Origin: Xestospongia bergquistia
Lineage: Eukaryota > Porifera > Demospongiae > Haplosclerida > Petrosiidae
Direction: 5' to 3'
Length of the DNA: 64,000 bases
Assembly: GCA_963965975.1 (NCBI GenBank)
Contig: OZ014411.1
Span: forward strand, 4,945,001-5,009,000
Shown here: piece after piece, positions 1-19,768 of the stretch
Position numbering within the stretch: position 1 is the first letter of the stretch
Layout: each line of letters begins with the position of its first letter
Notes under the pieces: model-generated
Told to the model about the DNA's origin: nothing
The model's input: only the letters and a program-made list of their open reading frames with translations
Databases searched by the model: none
Position numbers and translations under genes: made by a program

Positions 1-448
1 TTTTCCAAATAAGTTCACATATATACTTGACATAATCATAGTCAAACAATGTACGACATTTGTTTCAAAAAGAGTACATATAATTCAGCCATGTCTCAAC
101 ACTCCTAATGTATTGAAATGCACTAAAGTGCTTAACCTTTAGTGCATTTCAAATGATCAATTGCATATATGTGGCTGCTATGTGGCCACTGTACAGGATG
201 TATATCAAACTTGGTATCCAGGAAGACTAAGATAACAAATTTGGTAAAAATCCCGTACAAAATGGCTGCATAGCAACCGATTATTTAAAAATTTTTTAGC
301 GCAACAAATGTGTTTTTTTCCAAATAAGTTCACATATATACTTGACATAATCATAGTCAAACAATGTATGACATTTGTTTCAAAAAGAGTACATATAATT
401 CAGCCATGTCTCAACACTCCTAATGTATTGAAATGCACTAAAGTGCTT
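1..448. repeat. Direct duplication with a hairpin
   Basis: Bases 1-133 are repeated almost exactly at 316-448 (offset 315). The first copy runs into a 14-bp inverted repeat (arms GAAATGCACTAAAG and CTTTAGTGCATTTC, 115-150, 8-base loop). The second copy runs into the transposon-like element that begins at 451. The stretch between the copies (about 165-315) shares a TACAAAATGG...CATAGCAAC core with 7925-8200, so it belongs to a dispersed family. I see no coding signal. The missing last exons of GPI are not recognisable here. Confidence 0.7.
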
Positions 449-1096
449 AACCTCGCTGCAGTCTTATCCAGAGGCTTTCCTTATTCTTTTTAGCCTCCTC
501 AAGTGACACAATCTCATGTGATGCGCAAGATGATTATTGATGACTCAGCATTTCTCTCATTCAAAGGGAAAAAAGCTTTGCCTTTTAGTGCGTCTACTGG
601 GTACTTTGCACTCTAATTGACAAAAGGTCCAATACTTTCCAACTTCTTAGTAAAAGTTAGTGATTCTCCAATGACAGCTATGGTGCTAGTATTTTTAGTT
701 CGCGCTCAATGTATCGACAAAGATAACTGCCAAAAGTTAGTAAAACTGTCATAACTTTCCAAAGAAGTATTTTTGTAAAAAATCTCACTTTGAAAAGTTA
801 GAAAATGTCATAAGCTGTATGCAAGAGATTTTTATTGAATTCTTGAGTCTTCACTGAAAGCTGTGCTTTTTTTCAAAGGTTTTTCAGACTTTTAAAGCTT
901 TTTGTTCATTTGATGCTCCTTTTGGCAGTATTCTTAAGAAGTACAGAAGTTTTGCTACCGTCCATTGGTGGCTATCAGTGCCATATTTGCCAAGTCAAAG
1001 CAGCTCAAAGCCATTTGCCTGGGTAACAGACAGACAGACAGACACACTGACAGACTACAGCAACCCTTGCTATGTGCCCACGCACAGCGAGGTTAA
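447..1096. mobile_element. Non-autonomous element with TTAA flanks
   Basis: The termini are inverted repeats CCTCGCTG (451-458) and CAGCGAGG (1085-1092), flanked on both sides by TTAA (447-450 and 1093-1096). That is the target duplication of the piggyBac superfamily. The 640-bp interior has no long ORF. Near the right end are a short CAGA-type simple repeat and a CTATGTGCCCACGCACAGCG block that recurs, diverged, at 52664-52697. The piggyBac assignment rests only on TTAA and short termini and is tentative. Confidence 0.5.
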
Positions 1097-1172
1097 TAAT
1101 TAAGCAATTCTTACAAGCAAATGTTTCTGAACCATTGTGCATCAGTTGTATGTTTAAACCTAATGTTCTTAC

Positions 1173-9349
<8,177 letters not shown>

Positions 9350-9645
9350 GATAATACAACAGCCCTGAATAACCACCTGGCCAGCACTGTCAGGAAGAGG
9401 GTGTGGTCTTTTAGTCCTTTCAATTTTGCATAATTAATATCTACCTAGCTCTCTAATAACCAGTCGTGCACATCATGATTAAGAAGTTTGATTAAGTTGC
9501 AGTTTATTGATAGATTTTATACACTACATAGCTATATAATCTATTGTTTATACATATCGTTTATACATAGATTGTATAGATTACGTAGGATTCAGCCACA
9601 CCCATTTCGACAAAGTTATAGTACACTCTCATTAAGAGTTATACG
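9350..9645. promoter_or_regulatory. Shared head-to-head intergenic region, GPI / acyltransferase 1
   Basis: Only 296 bp separate the GPI start codon (minus) from that of acyltransferase copy 1 (plus), so both promoters and 5' UTRs must lie here. A block GTCAGGAAGAGGGTGTGGTC (9389-9408) is conserved upstream of copies 2 (12732) and 3 (19365), which no longer have GPI beside them. It is therefore a candidate regulatory motif of the array. No clear TATA box. Confidence 0.55.
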
Positions 9646-12118
9646 ATGCCTTTTACAGTTCCTGAGGAGCTTTATCCAGTATTAATGGAGCACCTCAAAG
9701 CAGATATTTTTCCAAGAGCAGTAGTTGTAAGTTATTAAACTGTAGTCATTGTCTACATCTGATATTTTATATACATTAACCTATACAGTTTTTTAAAAGC
9801 TAGAATTACTTACGTTATAAACAAACTGTTTGGTTAATTTTAAAGACATTGGCCATTTGTTTGGCTTTTTTGCTATCCTATGAGTTATTCGTCTGGCAGG
9901 AATACTTTGTTGTGAATAAAACTGTTCCTCATGTGACCCAGTACCTAACTGGATGTAAACATTAACATTATACACAGCAGTAAACTGAATTTCTATAGCT
10001 GGATTGAATAGTAGCCAAAATACATAAAGGAAGGATCTAGTTTAGAACTAATATACTTTAACTTTGTCATGCTGTGTCTTTACTTTTATAATCATTAAAT
10101 ATCTTAAATTCTCTAAATATTTCACATAAATTTGAGAAATTTAAATTGCTACATGGAAATTTACAATAAATTTAGTGGGTGTTGTCTCACCAGCAAATTG
10201 ATGAATTTGAACAAAACCTATACTATGTTGTTTTTTTGTTTTGTTTTGTTTTGTTTGAAGTGTTTGTCATCCTCTCTAATTTATAAGACAAGCTAGCCAA
10301 ATTTTATAAGACTTGTGCAAAAAACAGAAAAACTAATGACATTCTTTAATACAAGAAAGAAATGGTTGAAGCATGAGAAGAAAAAAGATTGGAGCATTGA
10401 AAATGGCAATAATAAGAGCAATAAAAGCAGTCATATTTGACACAACACATAACTATATGTTGCAATCACTTCATTTATACTATTGAATTACTCTTATCCA
10501 TAGTTAACAATATATGGACCACTATTAAGTTCATACTACATAGCACTGTCTAATTATAGCAAGCACCTGATAGCCACTGTCCCTGCTGGTACATATATAT
10601 GTACACCTGCTGACACAAACATTCAATGATGCAATTGTGCAATCCAGCTCCATCCTTGTACACATGTACTCACTTATGTTCAGTTAGTTAAGGATAAGTG
10701 GGGTTTAATGCTGAATTTGTTGGACTGTAAAATATAAATCAATTGATCCATGAAAAATCAAATAAATTATGAAAACACCTTAAATTTGTAAACCATATTT
10801 CCACTAGTTTACTTACTAGGTCTACAATCCTTTTGTTTGCACTGTTAAAATTATAGGAAGTTTTAACAAAATTAGTATATTCTAATAATTTTTATCAGCA
10901 AATTTATAAAGGTATTTTATAATTTTTGAAATTAGAAGTGCCAATTTTTAAAAAAAATTGCAGTAAGGCAGATACATGCTATTTAAAATATTGTATCATG
11001 AATTCACTAAGTTATTTGATGTCCATGAGTCTTCTTGTTTCATAGATGATGAGTATACTACAACAAACCATTGAAGGTAAACTCACAGCTGCATTCTATA
11101 CTGATAAATGGCCAAATATTTTAGCTGTTGTCTGTGAAATATATTCTCCTAGAATTTCTGATGTGAGCCATGATGGGCTTAGGTCTCTACTTCAGTTACA
11201 TTTTATATTATTACAGGTTGCTGATCTCACATTCTATGGGACATCTAATGAAGCAGTTCTTGAAATGTTAGCTAAAGGAAAGTTTATCACATGGGGACAG
11301 TACCAACGTATCCATAGTAAGACATTTAACAGTACTATATATAAAGTAGTCTTAAGAAATGGATTAGCTTTACAATGCTAGTTGTAAAATAGACACTAAT
11401 TCTGTTACATAAAACTCTCAAAATTTATAATGCTCAAATATATAACATAAGCTTCATTATGATAATATATTAACTTGTACAATCAGAGGTTAGTTCTCAT
11501 TAATAGACTCAATTTTATAACAGGCATTGAAGCTAAACTTGCTGACTTTGTTTTGGAGAACTTAAAACCACCATCAGGTGTCAGTGCAGATATACAGTGT
11601 ATTTATATAGGAACAGTATACTATTTGCCAGTCTCAACTAAGATTGAACTAAAGTAAATTATTATTACATAATTAAACTAATAGTTACACCTTACTTTAG
11701 GCCATGTCCAAGTGGATATACTCTAGGTAAACTAGAGCCCCATCATGCTGAATATGTAGCCTCTCATTGGAATCAACATAAAGATTGGCCTAATAGAGTA
11801 TCTTGGATTAAAGAGCACATTAAGAACTTTGAAAGTGCAGCAATTTTCTTAGACAAAGACAACTCACTAGTGTCATGGATTATAGAATATTTAGGAAGAA
11901 GACATTCAGTTCTTCACACAGTTGAAGACCACAGAAAAAGAGGATTAGCAACAATTGTAACAACAGCACTTACTTTGTGCCTCCAATCTAAAGATAATTA
12001 TTTACCAGTATTGGCTCTTACTAATGATGGTAACCCCAATAATAATATACTAACAAAACTAGGTTTCATAAAGACAGGGCTTAAAGTAAAGACTCTTTCT
12101 CCAGAAATGAGTATGTAA
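9646..12118 (+). CDS. GNAT acyltransferase, GLYAT-like, copy 1
   Basis: Five exons: 9646-9726, 11046-11162, 11217-11316, 11524-11653, 11701-12118; predicted 281 aa. The C-terminal half has the GLYAT/FR47-type GNAT layout: YTLGKLEPHHAEYVASHW, then a strand with FESAAIFLDKDNSLVSW, then motif A TVEDHRKRGLAT (acetyl/acyl-CoA pyrophosphate loop R-K-R-G-L-A at about 221-226), then LTNDGNPNN and a final TKLGF. Known GLYAT-like proteins are about 290-300 aa and move acyl groups from CoA to glycine or glutamine for conjugation. The substrate here is unknown. The 54-nt intron 2 (GTGAGC...TTACAG) is a multiple of three and open, so retention would keep the frame. Start: ATG of exon 1 (MPFTVPEELYPVLMEHL), shared by all copies. 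Confidence 0.88.
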
Positions 12119-12892
12119 TAATTATTAATTCACTTTGTTTGTAATTTACAGTCTTTTGAATATAAGTTATTAAAATTGTTCATAATTAAATATCAAAACT
12201 TTTAACACATTTATTTTAAAATATACTCGTGCAATTTGTGGCTACAGTATCTCAAAAATCATCAATTTTACCAAAAGTCAAATCAGTGGAATGGAATCGC
12301 TTAACAAAACTTGAACAATTCGGTGCCAGCATATCATGCTTGTTTTTGACTCTGTAGAGTTTATTTTTGCAGTAAAACTTGCAAGAAGTCTAATGGAACA
12401 AATCAATCCTTTGCTATATATAGTTCATGCTTGGTATGTGTGTGCGTGTGTGTCAACATATATATATACATATAATATATAACAAAGCATTTATTTCCTG
12501 TCAAACATATAGCATTAGCTCAACGAGATATAAACAGGGTGGAGTGATAGTATTAGTAATGTTTGCTATTAAACTGCCTAGACATGAAGTCAAGATCATA
12601 AGTAATGGGATCTATTAAAACAAGCATAACATTCTAAAGCTGATTTAGTACAATATCCAGTACCACAACCAAAGAGAGGACATGTTAGTTTGTTTTGTCT
12701 CTTGATGATCTAACAACCCTGATTACCAATAGTCAGGAAGAGGGTGTGGTCTTTTAGTATAGTCCCAATCAGTTGTATTGTTTGATATCTCCAGTCAGTT
12801 AAAGAATGTTAATTAATTCATAGTTTATTTCTGGATCCATTTAGACAAAGGACTAGGGTTGATAATAACTCAGTTGTGCTCTTAATAAGGTG
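12119..12892. other. Intergenic, copies 1-2
   Basis: Holds the 3' flank shared by the acyltransferase copies (a block ending near 12620 with ATCTATTAA...CAAGCATAACA) and a short GT/TA-rich stretch (12434-12480). The conserved GTCAGGAAGAGGGTGTGGTC block lies at 12732-12751, about 140 bp before exon 1 of copy 2. No gene seen. Confidence 0.6.
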
Positions 12893-15435
12893 ATGTCTTT
12901 TACAGTTCCTAGGGATGTTTATCCCGTATTAATGGAGCACCTCAAAGCAGATGTGTTTCCAAGAGCAGTCATTGTAAGTTATTAAATTATAGTCATTGTC
13001 TACATCTGATATTTTATATACATCAATCTATACAGATCTTTAAAGCTATAATTACCTGTTTTATAAATAAATTATTATTTGGTTGATTTTAAACACATTG
13101 TCCATTTATTTGGCTTTTTTCCTATGCCATATGAGTAATTCATCCAGCAGGAAGTCCATGATGCATTGTGATGAATAAAACTGTTCCTCATATCACCCAG
13201 CCCCTAATTAAAACATTAACACTATTATAAACAGCAATGAACTGACTTTCTATAGCTGGACTAAATAGTGCAAAAAGGAGGAATCTACTTTAAATCTAAT
13301 ACACTGTAAATTTGCTGTGCTGTGTCTCTTTGCTTTTTTATAATCAGTGAATACCTTAAACTCTCTAAAAACTTGTATTAGTAGATTTGACAAATTTTAG
13401 AAGTCATAATGAGAAATTTCTCTATAATAACGAAAACATTTTGATAAATTTAGTAGATGTTACCTCATCAATACAATTGAGGAAAGTGAGTATACACATC
13501 CTATATGGTATTCTCATTGGTTTCTTTTGGTTTATTTGTTGAAGTGTTTGTTATACTCTGTTTTTTGTAAGACAAACTAGTCATATATTGTAAGTTCTAT
13601 GAATAAGATTTTGTCTAAAAAAGCTAATGAAATTCTTTAACACAAGAGAGAGACAGCTAAAGCACAGGAAAAACAAAGACTGAAACATCAAAATGGTGTT
13701 AATGAGTTTTAAAAGAGGGAGACAGAAGTAAGACTTCCTACAACAACATAACAACTATCTTTTACAATCACTTCACTCACACTATCTAAATGCACACACT
13801 CACTTATGTTCAGTTAGTTAAAGATAAATGGAGTTTAGTGTTAGATTTTTTCTGTTAAATATAAATCAATTGATCCAATTAGTCTAGAAAAATCAAATAA
13901 TTATAAGTTAATTGTGAGAACACCTTAAATTTTAAGACCATACTTACTCTAGTTTACTCACTAGGTCTAATTTCTTTTTGTTTTCACAATTGAAGTTGGC
14001 AAAATTGGAATATTATGTGTCCTAATAAAATTGGTGAATTTATTAATAATTTTGGAAATTAAAGTACCAAAAATTATTAAAGAATTAGTGGCAGGCAAAT
14101 ACATGCATAGGTTATTATCACACTGACAGATCATATGGTAGTCATCATGAATTATAAAGCTACATATATAGCAGACCCTTAATGCCATTAATAGGTGCAT
14201 TAATAATTATTGAACTCAAGTATATATGGTGTGTTGTTAGTGTAGAAATGATGCTACTTTCTCTGCTATATTAAAGTATCATGAATTTATAAGTTATATA
14301 TATCATGTCCATAAGTCTTCTTGTTTCATAGATGATGAGTATACTACAACAAACCATTGAAGGCAAACTCACAGCTGCATTCTATACTGATAAATGGCCA
14401 AATATTTTAGCTGTTGTCTGTGAAATATATTCTCCTAGAATTTCTGATGTGAGTCATGATAAGTTAAGTCTCTACTTCAGTTAAATTTATATTATTACAG
14501 GTTGCTGATCTCACACTCTATGGGACATCTAATGAAGCAGTTCTTCAAGTGCTAACTGAAGGAAAGTTTATTACATGGGGAGAGCGACAACGCATCGTTT
14601 GTAAGACATTCAATAGTAACTTATGGATTAGCTTCACAATACTAGCTATAAAATATGACTTTAATTATGTTTTAGTTGTAATATATAACTCTCAACTTTA
14701 CTGTGCCCAAATTTAAATATTGTCTTCATTATATATAATGAAGACAATATTAATAATTTATTATTATAATGAAGCTTTATTTGTTTTATTATATTAACTT
14801 GTGGAATCAGAGTTCTCATTAGTGGACTCAATTTTTATAACAGGCATTGAAGCTGAACTTGCTGACTTTGTTTTGGAGAACTTAAAACCACCATCAGGTG
14901 TCAGTACAGATATACAGTGTCTTTATATAGGAACAGTATACTATTTGCCAGTCTCAACTAAGATTGAACTAAAGTAAATTATTATTACATTATTAAACTA
15001 GTAGTTACACCTTGCTTTAGGTCATGTCCAAGTGGATATACTCTAGGTAAACTAGAGCCCCATCATGCTGAATATGTAGCCTCTCATTGGGATCATCATA
15101 AAGATTGGCCTAATAGAGTATCTTGGTTTGAAGAGCGTATTAAGAAGTTTGAAAGTGCAGCTATTTTCTTAAACAAAGACAACTCACTAGTGTCATGGAA
15201 TATGCAATATGAAGGAGGAAGACATGCAAATCTTTACACAGTTGAAGATCACAGAAAAAGAGGATTGGCAACAATTGTCACAACATCACTTTCTTTGTGC
15301 CTCCAGTCTAAAGATAACTCTCTACCACAACTATCTATTACTAATGATGGTAACCCCAATATTAAGCTACTAACAAAACTAGGTTTCATAAACACAGGGC
15401 TCAAAATAAAGGTGCTTTCTATAGAAACCAATTAA
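12893..15435 (+). CDS. GNAT acyltransferase, GLYAT-like, copy 2
   Basis: Five exons: 12893-12973, 14332-14448, 14501-14600, 14844-14973, 15021-15435; predicted 280 aa. Same fold and motif order as copy 1. The CoA loop is EDHRKRGLAT, followed by LSITNDGNPN and TKLGF. The N-terminus is MSFTVPRDVYPVL, with RDV where the other copies have EEL or KEL. Intron 2 is 52 nt, so retention would shift the frame, which supports it being a real intron. Exon 3 ends QRIV rather than QRIH. No damage seen; probably functional. Substrate unknown. Confidence 0.85.
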
Positions 15436-15943
15436 TTTATTGTCTTTGTAATTTGCATAGTCATTGTACAGAAGCTATTTTAATTTTGTTCATAATTAAA
15501 TATGAATACATAAAGTTAACAATAATTATACTCACACAATGTGTAATTGGTGTATATGTGCCAACATGTATATATATATAGATAGATAGATAGATATATA
15601 CATGTACAACACAGTATTAGTTTCCTACTAAAGATGTAGCTTTAGCTCAATGAGATATAAACAGGGTGCAGTCACAGTATCAGTAATGTTTGCTTTTAAA
15701 CTGCCCAGACATGAAGTCAAGATCGCAAGAAATGGATCTCGATGTACATAATTTCTTTCTTTCTTAGCTTCTTCGTTTTACTTGCTATTAATGATTGTAA
15801 TAATATTCAATGCTCCGTCACGTACTTAACAGTACTTAAACTACTTAAGTGTATTTTCCTACATGGAATAATCGTGTTTCGACAATTGTTAGAATACCAG
15901 TTGGATGCTCCTTCGCGTCACACTCATGCGCTCCTGACTTGAC
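15436..15943. other. Intergenic with shared 3' flank and simple repeat
   Basis: The first part repeats the copy-1 3' flank (GGTGCAGTCACAGTATCAGT, 15664-15683). A TA/GATA simple repeat lies at 15569-15600. From about 15735 the sequence is not related to the other copies, and I cannot assign it. Confidence 0.5.
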
Positions 15944-16311
15944 CTAGCCTCTAATTAACTGGATCTAAACATTAACACTATATATACACAGCAATAAATT
16001 AACTTTCTATAGCTGGACTGAATAGTAGCCAAAATACATAAAGGAAGATTTAGATTAGAGCTAATATACTATAAATTTGTCGTGCTGTGTCTCTTTATCA
16101 TTTCATAATTGCTGAACACCTTAAATTCTCAAAAAAATTACCATAGCAGATTTTGACAAATTTTAGAAGTCCAATTGAGAAGTTTTCTATAATAATAATA
16201 ACATTTTGATAAATTTAGTGAATGTTACCTCATCAATACAATTGATGAGTGTGAGCAATGCAAACTCGTGTTATGGTATTCTCATCAGTTTTTTGGATTT
16301 GTATGTTGTAA
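15944..16311 (+). pseudogene. Relic of an acyltransferase copy (intron 1 only)
   Basis: Closely matches the intron-1 sequence of copies 1-5, starting with the block CTAATTAACTGGATCTAAAC and running through ATAGCTGGACTGAATAGTAG and AATTTAGTGAATGTTACCTC. Neither exon 1 before it nor exons 2-5 after it are present. It is the footprint of a further gene copy between copies 2 and 3, whose ends have been replaced by unrelated DNA on the left and by pseudogene and gypsy sequence on the right. Confidence 0.75.
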
Positions 16312-16657
16312 TGACAACATAAAATGTCACTAACATTACCTGCTATGATTTTGTCATTTGGAAACATTTGAGCTAGACAAAGTAATAGTAATCATCATTA
16401 TAATAAGGTTATTAACTCTCACCATATTCACTGATGATTTTCTCTGATAGAAGACTTGTCTCTTTAAAATTAGACAGTACTGTACCTAATATTTTTAGCT
16501 TCTTGTGATCTGAAGATACTGCTGCATGTATAGCAGACAACAGAGTTGTCTTCTTCTCATCCAATACATCTTCTAACATCTCCATTTAATCAAGTGTTTC
16601 TTCACTGATACATCTCTTACAAAACAAGAGCTGAGACACGTTTACAGGATTGATAAG
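16312..16657 (-). pseudogene. Fragment of the unrecognised gene at 29.3-30.8 kb
   Basis: Matches 30484-30895 at high identity except for a deletion of about 54 bp near 16340. It contains the exon that starts MEMLEDVLDEKKT (minus, about 16420-16585) and a piece of the next exon (QMFPNDKIIA). The other exons are missing. A partial copy with no promoter or 3' end, so not a gene. Confidence 0.75.
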
Positions 16658-17880
16658 TGTCATATACTCCTAACCTCAGTGTTGTGTTGAATTGTCAATA
16701 ACTCGATAACACAATAACTGAACTAAAACCAACATGCATACACTTTATATAAGTACTATATAGTTATTAAGTCCATTTATTAAGTTCACGTCACTATGTT
16801 ACACTCTCCCCCTCTTAGTTCCAATCCTCATCAGCAAATCAAATTGGTGCTCTCCAACTTCGAACTGGGTAGCGTGATGTGCCTGAAGATGTGGGCAAAT
16901 TTGTTTTAGAACTCTGTCCTGTGTTCCTCACTGTTGTTTGAGAGCTTGCCTCTAACTCAGGAATCCCCTCCTACACCCTGATTTACAATTGGTTGACATA
17001 TCTCCGACCAAGGTTATTTATTATCTTGCAGAATAACTTCATACAAAACATTTCCAATTTGTCTTTTAATTCATCCAGGTATCCATCAAACATTTGAGGT
17101 TCTGGAGTAGTTACGAACATAAACAAGATCATTCTCATTGAAAACTCTATTTTTAGTCCTTTTATCAAAATACTCTTTTGTTTGGCTTGAGCTGAGTTTA
17201 CTCTTGTAGTTAAATCAGGATATAGTAGATCCACACATTAATTCAGCTGGTATAACACCTGTTGTTCGGTGCAGGGTGGTTCGATACTGGCTCAGAAATT
17301 GGTTGAGTTAGATGTTATAGTGCCATTTGTACACTTATTCATTGAATTCTTAAATGTTTGTACCATGCGTTTGGCTAAACATTAGCTTGTGGTTGATAAG
17401 GGGCTGTAACAACATGGTTGATGCCATTGGCTTTAACAAATTGGTGAAATTCTGTACTTGTGAATGACGATCCAGTTTCTGACACAATTGTCTGTGGTAA
17501 TCCAAAACAAGCGAAGGTGGTTTGTAAACATTGGATATTTATTGTTGAAGATGTCAATGGTACTTGAAATATATCAACCCATTTGGTATGAGAGTCCACA
17601 ATAATGAAAAATGTCGAATTCAGAAAAGGTCCTGCATGATCTATGTGAATTCTGTTCCAAGGACTACTTGACCATTTCCATGGTTGTAGTGGTGCTGATA
17701 TCGCTTCTGGTTGCTGTTCCTTACACCTCTGACACTGTCCCACCATTTGCTCAATATTGTCATCGATTTTTGGCCACCATAGATACGTATGTGCGAACCG
17801 TGGAAGCAGTATGAGAGACTCGGACAAGTTCTTGATTCTAACAACATCATGAATGTTGAGAAGAGAGCTCACCTACTCTC
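16658..17880 (-). mobile_element. Truncated Ty3/gypsy element: integrase and 3' LTR
   Basis: On the minus strand the order is integrase (17872 to about 17375), a degenerate polyprotein tail (to about 16805), then a 146-bp LTR-like end that starts TGTAACA and ends TGACA (16803-16658). The integrase shows the zinc-binding pair CQRCK, IDHAGPF with the first catalytic Asp, VDSHTKW, and VSETGSSF where VSDNG is usual. The second catalytic Asp is therefore Glu. The third acidic residue falls after the break. gag, protease, RT and the 5' LTR are absent. A dead fragment in the acyltransferase array. Confidence 0.85.
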
Positions 17881-17942
17881 TTACATCGGTCCGACTACAG
17901 ACTTGTTATTCATAATTGCTTTATGAATTTTAATAATTTTTT

Positions 17943-19125
17943 TTATTCAACGTAAGATATACAATAAATATTTAAACAAAACAAACAGTTAGAATAGTCA
18001 TGTACATAAGTATGTTCAATTATTTTACAAGAATTATTACAGATATGTACTACAGAAACAGGACATACAATTGAACTTGTAGGTAATGTGTACAAATTTG
18101 ATGTAAGTTCTAGTAGAGGACAGTCGAATTCAGTTAACAGAAGTGTCCCACTTACTGTGACTTGTGCCTTTAACTCTCTTATTACACAAAGATTGTTTGA
18201 TGTCTTGATATCTTTAAAAATAGCTATCAAAACTCCAAAAGACACCTAGCAAAATACATTTGTAAAGTTCAGGAAAAAAACAATAGGTCTAACCTCTGCA
18301 GCAGTCACTTTGACAAAATCACCTCTGTCAGCCATGAGACCACACTGGCTCATAACAGCACAGTAGCTCATAACATCACATTCAAAAGAAATGGAGCTAC
18401 AAAGGTGAATACTGCAGTTGATATACACTTTGAGTTAAGTAATTTTTCTTGAAAATACATCGAAGTTCGTACATTGACTAGCTTGCACACAACTGTTTCT
18501 TATAAGCTATATTAAGTTAGATAGTAATCACATAATATGTGTTAATGTAAACTTACCTTGCGTAACTGTCCTGGCAAATAGATTGACTTCTCTTTATTCA
18601 GTTCTTTAGCAGGTATACAATTTAAGTAGCTTTGAACCTGAGGGCTATTATAAAGTTCTTGTGGTCCTTGACCACACCTGTTTAGTAACACATAACAGCA
18701 TTTATCTCAATACAAGCATGTTTATGCATGTGGTTCTATGGAGAGAGTCATAGTATCCTCCAGCACAAATAAATTGTAAAAACTCTAGCACTGCAAAATT
18801 ATTTGCAATATCTTTGCTAGGAGAATGACGGTTACCATAGATGTTTTGGGCTCTCATAAGGGAATTAAATGTTTCATATCTGTGTCATGTGAAATGAAAG
18901 TGGGACATATAATAGACTTACCTCTCTGTGTTATAGCAATCAGCTGGTCCAAAATCTTGTAAGTGGTCAGCGAGGTGAAGAAGCAAATGTGTTTTTAATC
19001 GATGTGAATATCGAAGCATGTATTGAGAGGTAGACTTTACAAACTCTTCACAGAGGTATCTACACTTATCTATCTTTTCAGCAGATAATGGAAGACAGTG
19101 TACAGCATGGAAAATCTTCAATTGT
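17943..19125 (-). pseudogene. Transposase relic, Plavaka/CACTA-like C-terminal part
   Basis: Several blocks can be read on the minus strand: 18922-19125 (MKIFHAVHCLPLS ... LLLHLADHLQDFGPADCYNTER), about 18730-18879 (YETFNSLMRAQNIYGNRHSP, then SKDIANNFAVLEFLQFICAGG), 18558-18680 (CGQGPQELYNSPQVQSYL...), then blocks near 18290-18430 and 17950-18245. The pattern HxxxHLxDxxxxFGP, E-(R)YE-FNS, then NRHSPSKDIA is the signature I know from the C-terminal region of Plavaka/CACTA-type transposases. No start or catalytic N-terminal half is seen. Family assignment is from memory of the motif. Confidence 0.55.
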
Positions 19126-19520
19126 GTAATTAATCACAAACTTAAACACATTTGCATACTTTAGAGAGGAGATACCAACACGTTGTCTGAGATTCTAACA
19201 AAGTACGAAGGAACAATGAATATTGCCATCTCCATCCAAATCTTAAAATCCCTTCCTACAAAAGACTTATAATCATCCTAATATACGCATATGATACACA
19301 AATGTTAAGCAAACGGCGTGATTCATTTCCGTGGATTATTGGCTGTGTACCAATAGTCAACTTTGTCAGGAAGAGGGTGTGGCTTTTAGTCTATATCTGT
19401 TTGATATCTATCGAGTTCTCAAGTCAGGTACTTCATGATAAAGTGTTAAAGAACGTTAATTAATTCACAATTTATTTCTGCAGTGTTTCAGCCACATCCA
19501 TTTAGACAAAGAACTAGGGT
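19126..19520. other. Intergenic before copy 3
   Basis: From about 19330 it matches the upstream region of copy 2, including the GTCAGGAAGAGGGTGTGG block (19365-19382). The rest is not assigned. No gene seen. Confidence 0.55.
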
Positions 19521-19720
19521 CAGTGGCGTACCTGGGCCCGGGCATCAAACTTCACTGATAATTATGTTCATTATTAATTAATTTAAATTTTTGTATAATA
19601 ATAATAATTGTTTATTATATTCATAACTAATTATTTATACTGTAATAACCGTAACACGTTTTAGTAACCACGCCTACTTCCGGGATCCTACCATCAATTT
19701 TTTTTCCAGGTACGCCCTTG
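19521..19720. mobile_element. 200-bp hAT-like MITE
   Basis: Inverted ends CAGTGGCGTACCTGG (19521-19535) and CCAGGTACGCCCTTG (19706-19720) are typical of hAT termini. The flanking octamers ACTAGGGT (19513-19520) and ACTATGTT (19721-19728) fit an 8-bp target duplication with two changes. The paralogous site before copy 2 (GACTAGGGTTGATAATAAC, near 12851) has no insert and serves as the empty site, so this insertion came after the copies separated. Confidence 0.85.
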
Positions 19721-19768
19721 ACTATGTTGATAATAAGTTAATAACTTAGTTGCGCTCTCAATAAGGTG

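Noticed and set aside
1-451. Last exons of GPI
   Set aside because: No frame here resembles the missing C-terminal part of the isomerase; the stretch is repeat sequence.
11046-11381. Single-exon small protein starting MMSILQQ
   Set aside because: It reads through two introns of acyltransferase copy 1; frame, splice sites and the frame-breaking lengths in other copies show a spliced gene.
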